A stretch of DNA of 64,000 bases, taken from Serpula lacrymans var. lacrymans S7.9 (taxonomy: Eukaryota; Basidiomycota; Agaricomycetes; Boletales; Serpulaceae). A program made the position numbers and the translations under genes. The notes beneath the pieces were generated by a model. It made no database searches, was not told the origin of the DNA, and saw nothing but the letters and a program-made list of their open reading frames with translations. Positions 1 to 8,597 of this stretch are shown here, in pieces. How positions within the stretch are numbered: position 1 is the stretch's first letter; each line of letters opens with the position of its first letter. Where the stretch lies: contig NW_006763293.1 in the NCBI RefSeq assembly GCF_000218685.1, positions 1,795,968 through 1,859,967 of the forward strand. The letters run 5' to 3'.

Positions 1-1649
1 ACATCGGTAAGGCTGAGGTCTGAGTCAGCCCAGCAGCAGCTGAAGGTCCCAATTTTTTCCCATCCAGTGTGGCTGTGTATATTGATAACAGATTGGTTGT
101 TGCTTGATACTGTGCAAATGGAGGTATTATATATAATACCTACCTTGCATGTGAGCATATTTTTCAATCTCTATCTCTACATCCCCATCTGTGAAAAATA
201 TGTCTTTCAGTTGTCTGAAACTCTCTGATAATGTAATAGCTTACTGGGGTCAAACCCTGTCTCCTGAAGATCTACGTCTATCATACAATTTTGAGCTTCT
301 TTATTGACAGATCCTAACAAAACCTTCTGCCATTGGAGAGTGAGTACACATTGAATTTTGAAAGTATGCCCAACAATAACCAATGTACATATATGGTTGA
401 TTTGATCTTTGGTATACTCAACCAGATGATCAGCATGATGAGAGGCGACTCCAGCCATGCTTTTGTATAGGTGAAAAAATGAGAGGTGTGAGCTGGCATT
501 GGATGTAAAAGAAACATACTGCTTTAGATAACTGTGATGGTGGATAGAGCTAAAGGACACCTCAAGGACAAATTGGCCTATCCTGCTACCTTGTACTTTC
601 ACTCAGGCCAAAAACTGGTGAGAGTTTTTGTTTTTGGAATAGGAAGCAAGATTCCACGTTGTTAGAAATGAATCTCCGTGCAAAATTTTTGAATGAGGTG
701 TGGGCTTGTGTGGGTGACTATGACCACTTGAAACAAATTGAACCAACATTTTATTGTGCCAACATCTGCTGTGAGTATGCATGCTTGTTCTTCTTCTATA
801 TTTCAGGTTGCTCAAATTTTGTAATTAGCTTAAATCTAACTTAGCTTCATCGGAACCATGTGAGGCAACATTAAACTATAACAAAAACAAAACCTGTCTC
901 CCACTGCACTTGCAGGGAGTAAGAGGTTCAATGAGCTTGAGGTCAACAGATGCTAGTAAATATAGCAAGTAGAGGACTTGGGAGTAAACTCAAGGATTTC
1001 GGTTGAGGAGTAAAGCGGGTAAATCAAGTAATAGAAAACTAAAGAACTATACATGAGATGTGCAGGGCTTTTTATAGCTAACCGTCCGTCCCTCAGACCA
1101 AAAGGGGAATAAACAAAAAGTGGTCTGAGGAATAAATCAACCAATAAGAAAAAGGAATAACTATCATACAACTTTGAATGATTAATCAGCAGGTGAGAGA
1201 GTTGTACTAATAATAAGTATTGTCATGCATATTCAGGAACTGTATCCTCATGATGAGGTACGATCCTGACTAAAGCGTCTATTAGTATATCCAGGCACTG
1301 ATGGGGCTTGGAGCTGGTTGGCGAGATGCCTACTACCAGCCCCTACCCATTGTGCTGGCTGGCTGGGAGTGATACCCAGTCTCTGATCTGCAATATAAAG
1401 TGGTAACGATGATTGAGAAAACCTGTGAGGGCTATGAGAAGTAGAATAGCAAATGATACCTCTAGCCCTAGAGCCAGAGGTGTAACGGGGAAAGCGTTCA
1501 AAAACCAAGACATAGAGAAAATAATAAATGGTCCTTACAAACCACTTATCACTCATTTGGTTGTGTCGCTTTTTCTCTCATCATCAAATTACTAGTAAGA
1601 TCTCTGATATGGTCCACAGCTCTAGCTCTCTAGCTCTCTACCTTACACG
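1..1649. other. AT-rich left flank with no resolvable gene
   Basis: AT-rich sequence with only short broken open frames on both strands. The longest, 207-602 on the minus strand, matches nothing I recognise, has no convincing intron-exon continuation and is interrupted upstream. Bases 1240-1560 on the minus strand contain a short frame with a hydrophobic stretch, but no gene can be supported. The stretch is best read as decayed repeat or intergenic DNA next to the transposon cluster. Confidence 0.5.
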
Positions 1650-1709
1650 CACCCTGTGATAACCAGACCCTATACCAAGCTAACGGAGGTCTAGTCATTT
1701 AATCACAAG

Positions 1710-2051
1710 TGTAAAGACCCTAGCTGTTATGCCGGTAACCCGAGCAGCGTAGGACTTAAATCACACAACAAGTGTCTGACAAGCAAGTATAAGAGTAAAT
1801 CTACAACTGGGGTATGTACATGGATATCGTGCTAGTTATATAGAAGAAGGCATGAGGCTACGGTGAGGTATGACGTAGCGTATTGGTCAGTAACATGTGT
1901 AATGCGTGAGGCTGATTGGTAATGAGTATTACTAATGTGTCACGTGATTACTAGATAAGATAAGATCAAAGAGAGATTAGATTAGGTGAGATAATAGTCT
2001 CTATCTCGCAATTAGATAAAAAAGATGAGTCACATGGGTACGATTGTGACA
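1710..2051 (-). repeat. 3' LTR of the Gypsy element
   Basis: 342 bp, starting TGTAAAGACC and ending GATTGTGACA on the plus strand. Apart from two substitutions it matches 8256-8597. In sense orientation its first 86 bases (2051 to 1966) encode the last 28 residues of Pol and the stop codon. It carries CACGTG (1941-1946), tandem GATA sites (1954-1966) and the AATCTACAACT block (1798-1808), which on the element strand gives the predicted R start. Confidence 0.97.
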
Positions 2052-5000
2052 TTACCCCCTCCTTAGGACTTTCGTCCCGAAAGTGAGAGTCTAGCTTTCC
2101 GGTTTCCCAGTTATATAAGGATTTTCGAATACGAGTTGGAATTGTGAGGTTTTCGAATGGTTGGTAATTTAAAGTAAATTCTATCCTTCGGGGTGCACTG
2201 GGGTTTTTATCATGAAACTGTTTTACGAGTTTTGGTGAGTGTGTTAGGTTAGATTCGGGTTCCCACGTGCGATCCTCTTTTGGAAAGTCTTTCCAATGTA
2301 CCAAATATTCTAGTTTCCCACGTTTCAATCGTGAGTCTAGAACCTCTTCTACTTCATATTCTTTGATTCCTTCCACTATCACCGGTGGTGCGGTTTTTGG
2401 TTTCTTTTGAGTTTCGAACTCTGGTTCTTTGAAGGGTGTGAGTAACTTTTCGTTGAAGACCGGGTGTATGTTCTTCCATCGTCCAGGAAGTTTTAATTTA
2501 TAGGCTCCTTCGCCTATTTTCTTTTCAATGGGGAAAGGTCCGTGTCTTTTATCGTCAAGTTTCTTTGCGGGTCTATCGGTGGTTATATGTTCCACTTCAA
2601 CATATACTTTGTCTCCTTCTTTGTATGCAATAGCCTCCCTCTTTCCTTTGTCATATTGTTTTTTCATATTTTCTGCTGCTTTTACCAGCGATTTTTCTGC
2701 CTCCTTCCTTGTTTCCTCCATCCTCTTTACAAACTCCTCCGCACTCTCTGTCTTTACCGTACTTCTAATTCCTTTTGCGACTTTCGGATGTTGTCCTGAA
2801 TTTAAAAAGAAAGGGCTATAGCCAGTTGCAGAGTGTGACTTATTGTTATAAGAAAATTCCGCTAGTGGTGACCATTCGGCCCAGTCTGTTTGTTTGTGAT
2901 TGACGAATATTCTGAGATACTGTTCTATCTCTTGGTTTATTCGTTCTGTCTGTCTGTCTGTCTGAGGATGATAAGTGGTCGAGGGATTTCCTTTTATCCC
3001 GAGGAGCTTATAGAGATCTTTCATGAAGTTAGAGACGTATTGCGGTCCTCTATCTGAAATGATCTTTTCTGGTATGCCGTGATTTCTAAAGACGTTGTCT
3101 CTAAATAATCTGGCTACTCCTTCTGACGTCACTTTATCATAAGTCGGCATGACTTTGATCATCTTCGAGAATCGATCTACTACCATGAGTATCATGTTGT
3201 AACCGAGAGACTCCGGTAATGGTCCGATCAGGTCTGTGGTAATGATTTCCCATGGTCTAGTTGGGATTTCATTCGGGTGTAACGGTGCCGCTTTCTTTTG
3301 ATGATTAATCTTTGTGCGTTGACACGTTTCACAGCCTTCTACGTATTTTCGGATGTCTCTGTCCATGTACGGCCACCAATACCATCTAGTTACCAATTCC
3401 TTGGTTTTATACTGTCCGGGGTGTCCTGCTACAGTGGAGTCATGGTTTTCTTTTATGATGTGTTCTCGTAGTTTCCCGTCTTTGGGAATATAGATCCTTC
3501 CTTTGAATATCAACATCTCGTCTTCCATCCATATGCCTTTTTCTCTGTCTTCCCCTTTCTCTATCATCTTCCGCGCTACTTCGTCTACATTCATCATTCT
3601 TTTACAGATCCATTTGTATAATTCCACTGCATCGGCTGATTGCTCTGCCATGCGTTGTCTTTCTGTGTGTGAAATCATCATTCTGAAGTGTTCTGCTTTT
3701 AGAACGATTATGTCTTCGTTATCATCCACCCCCCTTTCATGATCTGCTCGTCTCGAGAGAAGGTCTGCTTTGATGTGTTTGGTACCTGGAATATGATGGA
3801 GCATAAAGTGGTAATTGCTCAATTCCATGACCCATCTAGCTTGTCTTCTGTTGAGCTTTTGAGGTTGTTTGTAGTAGAGAAGATTCTGGTGGTCTGTCCA
3901 GATCTCAAACACCTCTTTAGCATCAACGAGATAATGCCTCCATTCTTCTAACGCAGTCATTATAGTGAGAAGTTCTTTATCGTAAATCTCATAATTGCAT
4001 TCTGTAGGGTTTAACGCTTTTGAGAGATATGCAATCGGTTTCCATTTCCCGTCTTGCATTTGTGAAAGAACTGCCCCCATAGCATAATTGCTGCTATCAG
4101 CTTCTATCTTGAATTGGCCGTCATCAGTTGGTAAGGCGAGTACGGGAGTTGATCCGACACGGGTTTTTAATCCGTTAAAAGCGTCGATCTGTTCCTGTCC
4201 CCACACAAACTCTACTTTCCCGGTCAATTTCGTTAATGGCTTGGCGATCAACCCAAAGCCTTCTATGAATCTTCTGTAGAAGTTCACGAAACCCAAGAAT
4301 GCTTGTACATCTTTCTTTGATTTGCATTCTGGCCATTCCATGATTCCCTTTACTTTTACCGGATCCATGCGGATTTCATTTTCTGAAATGATAAGACCTA
4401 AGTACTCTGTTGAGGTCTCTTCAAAATCGCATTTTTCTGGTTTTAAGTAAAGATTGTTCTTCCTTAAGATATCTAACACTCTGCGCGTCATTGCGCGGTG
4501 TTCTTCAATTGTTTTTGTGAAAATCATGATGTCGTCGAGGTATATTACGACTTTTCCGTCATCAATCAAATCTTTGAATAGCGCATTCATCATGGTTTGA
4601 AATGTCGCTGGCGAGTTCGTGAGTCCAAAGAACATCACTAATGGTTCAAAGAGCCCTCTATTCGTTCTGAAGGCTGCTTTGTGTTCGTCTCCGTCTTTGA
4701 TTCGGATATTGTTGTATCCCCATCTGATATCTAAATTCGTAAAGTATTTCGCGCCCCTGAGCTTGTCTACAAGTTCATTTATCAAGGGTAGCGGATATCT
4801 ATTCTTGATGGTGATATCGTTTAATCTCCGATAGTCTTGGACGGGTCTAAGTTTTCCATCTTTCTTTTTGATGAAGAAGAACGGGGATGCAAATTGAGAT
4901 TTGGAAGGTCTGATTCTTCCTGATTCGAGGTTTTCGTTTATAAATGCATCTAATTGTTCTTGTTCTCCTAAAGCCAGTGGATAACATTTGCAGTCCAGAG

Positions 5001-6366
5001 TATGGTCGCCTGGGATGAGTTCTATGGCGTGATCCCATTGGCGTCTCTCTGGCAGTGCATCAAATGACTCCTTATCGAATACGTCTTTGTAATCGTGGAG
5101 GTGTTTTGGAACTATCTTTTCGAATCCTCCTTCTTTCTGATCTTTACCAGCGGCTTCGGCAAGTTTCTGAGCTGTTGTGCCTTGTGCCCTAATATGGTAG
5201 TAGTGATCATCAATAGAAGTATCTTCGTAGTTCATTAGATTCACTTGGATCAGCTGATCCCCATCTGAGCGATCTACTTCCGAAAAGTATGTGTCAGGGT
5301 CTTCTTCCGGATCAAGGAAGTCAACCTGTCGTTTGCATTCTTTTGGGCATCTATCAAAGTTTAACTCCGACTTCTTCCAATCTATAGTGGGATTGTGCTT
5401 TGTTAACCACTCATGTCCAAGGAACATGTGACCACTCCCTAAGCTTGTTACGGCAAAGTGAATGTTCTCTTCGTGGTCTTCTATGCTCAATCGTAATTCT
5501 ATAAATTCTTTGATAGCACCATCTTTGTTAAGTGTGCCATCAGCGTTATAAACTGGAATGGGTCTTGGTATTTTCTTTGTTTCATAGCCTTGTTCTTTTA
5601 CGAACATTGAATCTATACAGCTATCTGTGCATCCACTATCTAAGAGAGCTTCGATCGTTGTTGATCGGTTTGTGTCAAGAGTTGTGAGTTTGCAAGTAAT
5701 GTTCATCTGATTTCCTTGCGTTCCCCTAATATATTTCTTTGGGGTGTGTAACTCTAATAGAGCGAGTTCAGCATTGTGTAGCGTCAATGCATTTAACTCT
5801 TGTATCATCTCTATTGTGACTTCTCTGCTTCTCTTTTGGTGCGTCCAGATGTTGAGAATACCAATGGATCTGTCTTCCTTTTGGTCTCGTAATCTTTCAG
5901 CAACCCAAAGTGGCGTCCATGCCGCTGTCAGTCTCTTTCTTTCTTTGTGGTCTAGGTTTTTATTAGAGGTGTTCCTGACCTCTTTGGAACTGGTCGAACC
6001 ATCAGTTACATCAGTGCTTCCCAATTGAGTCACTGCTTTCTGTGGTTCTGTTGTTTCCAATGAAGTGCTACCCGATTGAGTCACTTCCTTCACAAATTCT
6101 TTTTTAGATACTGCACTTTTCTCTTTTGAGTGCGCCGTAATCTCTTTATCGGGGATCTTTCTAACCCGTTCCCCATTCAGGTTCACATCTTTTTTAGTTT
6201 CTTTTTCTTTTGATCTTAGATCTGCTGCGTCTTTGGCTAATGTGATTTCATTTTCATGATCTATAGACGACAAACAAGATTCTTCGATCGATAAAGAAGA
6301 GAAACTATTATGGAAACTATTGTCTTTAGGCACAGCCGGTTGATGTGTTACCGCTGGCCTCTTCAA
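1966..6366 (-). CDS. Pol polyprotein: protease, RT, RNase H, integrase, chromodomain
   Basis: Open frame of about 1466 codons. The first about 150 residues are a charged, low-complexity linker. A retropepsin-type LLDSGCTDSC motif lies near residues 241-250. Reverse transcriptase spans about 485-660 with LRPVQDYRRLN, TNLDIRWGY and the catalytic YLDD near 609-612. RNase H follows at about 750-880 (EADSSNYAMGAVL). Integrase lies at about 960-1250 with an HHCC finger (CETCQRTK), the DDE core (TTDLIGPLP) and STTYHPQTDRQTER, where the usual DGQTER reads DRQTER. A chromodomain (EYLVHWKDF, DRTWEP) lies near 1375-1430. There is no ATG at the frame's start: it opens at TTG directly at the gag stop, so Pol is expected as a Gag-Pol fusion by -1 frameshifting. 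The frame ends inside the 3' LTR. Confidence 0.95.
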   Translation of the reverse strand: MKRPAVTHQPAVPKDNSFHNSFSSLSIEESCLSSIDHENEITLAKDAADLRSKEKETKKDVNLNGERVRKIPDKEITAHSKEKSAVSKKEFVKEVTQSGSTSLETTEPQKAVTQLGSTDVTDGSTSSKEVRNTSNKNLDHKERKRLTAAWTPLWVAERLRDQKEDRSIGILNIWTHQKRSREVTIEMIQELNALTLHNAELALLELHTPKKYIRGTQGNQMNITCKLTTLDTNRSTTIEALLDSGCTDSCIDSMFVKEQGYETKKIPRPIPVYNADGTLNKDGAIKEFIELRLSIEDHEENIHFAVTSLGSGHMFLGHEWLTKHNPTIDWKKSELNFDRCPKECKRQVDFLDPEEDPDTYFSEVDRSDGDQLIQVNLMNYEDTSIDDHYYHIRAQGTTAQKLAEAAGKDQKEGGFEKIVPKHLHDYKDVFDKESFDALPERRQWDHAIELIPGDHTLDCKCYPLALGEQEQLDAFINENLESGRIRPSKSQFASPFFFIKKKDGKLRPVQDYRRLNDITIKNRYPLPLINELVDKLRGAKYFTNLDIRWGYNNIRIKDGDEHKAAFRTNRGLFEPLVMFFGLTNSPATFQTMMNALFKDLIDDGKVVIYLDDIMIFTKTIEEHRAMTRRVLDILRKNNLYLKPEKCDFEETSTEYLGLIISENEIRMDPVKVKGIMEWPECKSKKDVQAFLGFVNFYRRFIEGFGLIAKPLTKLTGKVEFVWGQEQIDAFNGLKTRVGSTPVLALPTDDGQFKIEADSSNYAMGAVLSQMQDGKWKPIAYLSKALNPTECNYEIYDKELLTIMTALEEWRHYLVDAKEVFEIWTDHQNLLYYKQPQKLNRRQARWVMELSNYHFMLHHIPGTKHIKADLLSRRADHERGVDDNEDIIVLKAEHFRMMISHTERQRMAEQSADAVELYKWICKRMMNVDEVARKMIEKGEDREKGIWMEDEMLIFKGRIYIPKDGKLREHIIKENHDSTVAGHPGQYKTKELVTRWYWWPYMDRDIRKYVEGCETCQRTKINHQKKAAPLHPNEIPTRPWEIITTDLIGPLPESLGYNMILMVVDRFSKMIKVMPTYDKVTSEGVARLFRDNVFRNHGIPEKIISDRGPQYVSNFMKDLYKLLGIKGNPSTTYHPQTDRQTERINQEIEQYLRIFVNHKQTDWAEWSPLAEFSYNNKSHSATGYSPFFLNSGQHPKVAKGIRSTVKTESAEEFVKRMEETRKEAEKSLVKAAENMKKQYDKGKREAIAYKEGDKVYVEVEHITTDRPAKKLDDKRHGPFPIEKKIGEGAYKLKLPGRWKNIHPVFNEKLLTPFKEPEFETQKKPKTAPPVIVEGIKEYEVEEVLDSRLKRGKLEYLVHWKDFPKEDRTWEPESNLTHSPKLVKQFHDKNPSAPRRIEFTLNYQPFENLTIPTRIRKSLYNWETGKLDSHFRDESPKEGVMSQSYPCDSSFLSNCEIETIISPNLISL
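2052..2064 (-). promoter_or_regulatory. Polypurine tract of the Gypsy element
   Basis: On the minus strand the 13 bases directly before the 3' LTR read AAGGAGGGGGTAA. A purine run abutting the 3' LTR is the usual primer for plus-strand DNA synthesis in LTR retrotransposons. Position and composition fit. Confidence 0.85.
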
Positions 6367-6372
6367 AAACCC
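6328..6372 (-). promoter_or_regulatory. Candidate -1 ribosomal frameshift signal at the gag-pol junction
   Basis: In element sense the gag end reads GGG TTT T then TGA. GGGTTTT (6372-6366) fits the X XXY YYZ heptamer in gag phase (codons GGT TTT), and slipping back one base gives GGG TTT TTG, the pol frame. After a 5-nt spacer (TGAAG) comes a hairpin: AGGCCAGCGGT (6360-6350) pairs with ACCGGCTGTGCCT (6340-6328) around a 9-nt loop, giving 11 base pairs and two single-base bulges. Heptamer, short spacer and stem-loop is the classic -1 architecture. Efficiency is unknown. Confidence 0.8.
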
Positions 6373-7487
6373 TGAAGGATCTTTGCTCTTTCTTCTGCAC
6401 TCATGTTTTGCAAGAACTCCCTAACATTGAATTGGGGTTTTGCGTGTGCCTCCTTTTTGCATTCAAAGGATCGGTGTCCTTTTTCTCCGCACCGGTAGCA
6501 GAGCCCTTTCTGTCGGTACTCCGCTTTATCAACCTTCATCGGGTCACCGGCTTGGGTATAAAGGTACCCGCTACCGTCCTTCTTTCTTTCGACCTTTGGT
6601 TCGGTCTTTCCTCCTCCGTCTTGCTTCTTTTTCTCCGTGCTTCTGAAGCTCTCCTTCTCTGCCTCTCTGTGGCGCCATAAGTAGTCAATGCGGATCAACT
6701 TTTTTTTCCACTCTTCGTAGTTGGCTGGCTCCCGGCCGCCGTATATTACCTGATTGACCAGGGGTTCATTCATGTTTCTACGTAAGAGCAAAATGAGGAA
6801 GTCCTCATTGGCTGCTTGGAGGTAGTTAGCCTCTCTTCTCAGTTCTTCGAAATGTTCGAAGTGCTTCTCTGCCGTGTTCTTCCCTTGGCGCAAGATCATA
6901 ATGTCATTGCGGGCAGCAAGTTGCTCGTGAACATTTTTGAACCGAGTCTCCATTTTGTGGGCGAACCACTCGAAACTTTCGTAAGTGGATTTGAGGTTTT
7001 CTCCTCGCATCCTCTTTTCTATCTTCGTCTCCATCCACTCCGTTCTGAAGGCAGCCGCTGCTCCTCCTGTCATGAAAGAAAGCACATAGGCGATCTTTCT
7101 CTTGTCATCCGCAAAGTACTCTTCATCATCCTCGTAGTTTAGCATTAAGGCTTCGCGGAAAGCCTTGTACTTTTTTCGGTCTCCATCGAAGTTTTCAGGC
7201 TTCTGGAGTGCCGTTCTCGTTCTGTCTACGCGTCTCGGCTGCGTACTGGGTGGCGTGGGTGCGGATGCGGCGGGAGCGGACGTAGAAGAATTCAATGTAG
7301 CTAACCTCAGCTTGGCTAGCAATTCGTCGACTTCTTCTTTCGCCTCTTTCAGCTGCGTTTCGTAAAGATCGTGGAGCCGCCTCTGCTCCTGTTCTATTCT
7401 GGTCTGAACGTACTGTTCCAGTCCAGCTTCCTTCGATGTTGGTGCTTGTGGTTCTAGGGGTGGGAGTGCACCTGATAATTCTCCCAT
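6363..7487 (-). CDS. Gag capsid/nucleocapsid protein with CCHC zinc knuckle
   Basis: 374 residues from an ATG at 7487. The N-terminus is Pro/Glu-rich, followed by a predicted coiled coil at about 20-62 (LYETQLKEAKEEVDELLAKL) and a retrotransposon Gag-type helical domain at about 100-270. A single CCHC nucleic-acid-binding knuckle, CYRCGEKGHRSFEC, lies near residues 332-345. It packages element RNA into cytoplasmic virus-like particles. The frame ends at TGA (6365-6363) within the frameshift signal that joins it to pol. The leader before this ATG is unusually long, close to 870 nt from the predicted transcript start. Confidence 0.93.
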   Translation of the reverse strand: MGELSGALPPLEPQAPTSKEAGLEQYVQTRIEQEQRRLHDLYETQLKEAKEEVDELLAKLRLATLNSSTSAPAASAPTPPSTQPRRVDRTRTALQKPENFDGDRKKYKAFREALMLNYEDDEEYFADDKRKIAYVLSFMTGGAAAAFRTEWMETKIEKRMRGENLKSTYESFEWFAHKMETRFKNVHEQLAARNDIMILRQGKNTAEKHFEHFEELRREANYLQAANEDFLILLLRRNMNEPLVNQVIYGGREPANYEEWKKKLIRIDYLWRHREAEKESFRSTEKKKQDGGGKTEPKVERKKDGSGYLYTQAGDPMKVDKAEYRQKGLCYRCGEKGHRSFECKKEAHAKPQFNVREFLQNMSAEERAKILQGF

Positions 7488-7965
7488 TCCTATCTCTGGT
7501 GTGTCCGGCTCTTCGCGCGGACCTCACCACTCTCCGAATGCTTCTGTCGTCATGATCTGGGTAGGGGGTGTGGTATCGGGTTCTGATCGGTTCTATTTCT
7601 GGGAATGTGAAGTAGATTTCCCAAGCTAATCTGTTCTCGGAGTGAAAGCGTTCTTCTGCTAGCCACTCTTCGAATTTCCATCCCAGGTTGCATACAAAAG
7701 AGTTTCCCGATGATAAGTCGGATCAACACTTTCTAATGTAAGATCAACCGGGTCTATCTGTTTCCTTCTTTAGTCAAGCGGTTCCTCTTCTGTCCCGCAC
7801 TGACTGTGTATGTAACTAATTCTATCTGATATATTGGTGTTCTAAAGTATAGTAACTGGGGTCCAGACGGTTGTCCCAGTGATACCCAGCGAATAACCGC
7901 GTGCAGGTCTTTTCCAACTGGCAGACTCAAGTGAGTGGCCTGGTCAGAAGGGTAAAGAAGCTTTT

Positions 7966-8226
7966 CTAAACTAAGTAATACCTATCGGGCTCCACGCCGT
8001 CAAGGGTTCTAGCTAAAGGGTTGGAAGGGGGAGTGAGGGGGATATCGACAAACGACTCTGTGGGTGAGACGTTGGCAGGAAAAAATGAAACAATGGTGGA
8101 TGGTCGGGTGATAGGTGTGATGATGGTTGGTTTAGTGATATAGACGTAGAGTTTGGCAATGCCAAAGAGTATGATTGCGATGAGAGGGAATAGGGTGATG
8201 ATTAGGATAGCTGTGCTTTTGCTCAT
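7966..8226 (-). CDS. Small leader ORF with N-terminal membrane segment, unknown function
   Basis: An 86-codon frame starting at ATG 8226, only 18 nt after the primer-binding site and upstream of gag in the same sense. Residues about 6-30 are strongly hydrophobic (ILIITLFPLIAIILFGIAKL) and could form one membrane helix; the rest is Pro/Thr/Ser-rich. I recognise no family. It could be a translated upstream ORF that regulates gag, an accessory protein, or a chance open frame. About 480 nt without a long frame separate it from gag. Confidence 0.35.
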   Translation of the reverse strand: MSKSTAILIITLFPLIAIILFGIAKLYVYITKPTIITPITRPSTIVSFFPANVSPTESFVDIPLTPPSNPLARTLDGVEPDRYYLV

Positions 8227-8243
8227 CAACAGGTGTCGTTCAA

Positions 8244-8254
8244 AGTTGTAGATT
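8244..8254 (-). promoter_or_regulatory. Self-priming primer-binding site (Tf1-type)
   Basis: One base after the 5' LTR, the element strand reads AATCTACAACT. This 11-mer is the exact reverse complement of AGTTGTAGATT in the LTR (8354-8344 and 1808-1798, element strand). In Tf1-type elements the primer site pairs with the first 11 nt of the element's own transcript instead of a tRNA 3' end. No TGG start, expected for a tRNA-primed site, is seen at the LTR edge. Confidence 0.8.
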
Positions 8255-8255
8255 A

Positions 8256-8597
8256 TGTAAAGACCCTAGCTGTTATGCCGGTAACCCGAGCAGCGTAGGA
8301 CTTAAATCACACAACAAGTGTCTGACAAGCAAGTATAAGAGTAAATCTACAACTGGGGTATGTACATGGATATCGTGCTAGTTATATAGAAGAAGGCATG
8401 AGGCTACGGTGAGGTATGACGTAGCGTATTGGTCAGTAACATGTGTAATGCGTGAGGCTGATTGGTAATGAGTATTACTAATGTGTCACGTGATTACTAG
8501 ATAAGATAAGATCAAAGAGAGATTAGATTAGGTGAGATAATAGTCTCTATCTCGCAATTAGATAAAAAAGATGAGTCACATGAGTACGATCGTGACA
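8256..8597 (-). repeat. 5' LTR of the Gypsy element
   Basis: 342 bp, nearly identical to 1710-2051. On the element strand a TATA-like box (about 8389-8382, in TTCTATATAAC) lies some 28-35 bp before position 8354, where the self-complementary AGTTGTAGATT starts. That spacing supports transcription starting at 8354, giving U3 8597-8355 and R+U5 8354-8256. CACGTG (8487-8492) and tandem GATA motifs (8500-8512) lie in U3. Confidence 0.96.

Larger units (their letters stand above)
1710..8597 (-). mobile_element. Full-length Ty3/Gypsy chromovirus, apparently intact
   Basis: A 6888-bp LTR retrotransposon read on the minus strand. Order in sense direction: 5' LTR (8256-8597), primer-binding site (8244-8254), long leader with a small open frame, gag (7487-6363), pol (6366-1966), polypurine tract (2064-2052) and 3' LTR (1710-2051). 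The 5-bp target duplication ACAAG occurs at 1705-1709 and 8598-8602. The two LTRs are 342 bp each and differ at only 2 positions by eye, both near the outer U3 end, so the insertion is young. Gag and pol are open throughout. The C-terminal chromodomain places it among chromoviruses, and the self-complementary primer site resembles the Tf1/sushi group. It inserted into an older solo LTR. Confidence 0.97.

Noticed and set aside
1248..1556. Minus-strand frame with a hydrophobic stretch left of the solo LTR
   Set aside because: The hydrophobic reading and the ATG are in different frames, and no intron joins them convincingly.
7195..7530. 111-codon frame overlapping the start of gag in another phase
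   Set aside because: Begins with GTG, Arg-rich composition typical of an out-of-frame read of gag, no upstream ATG.
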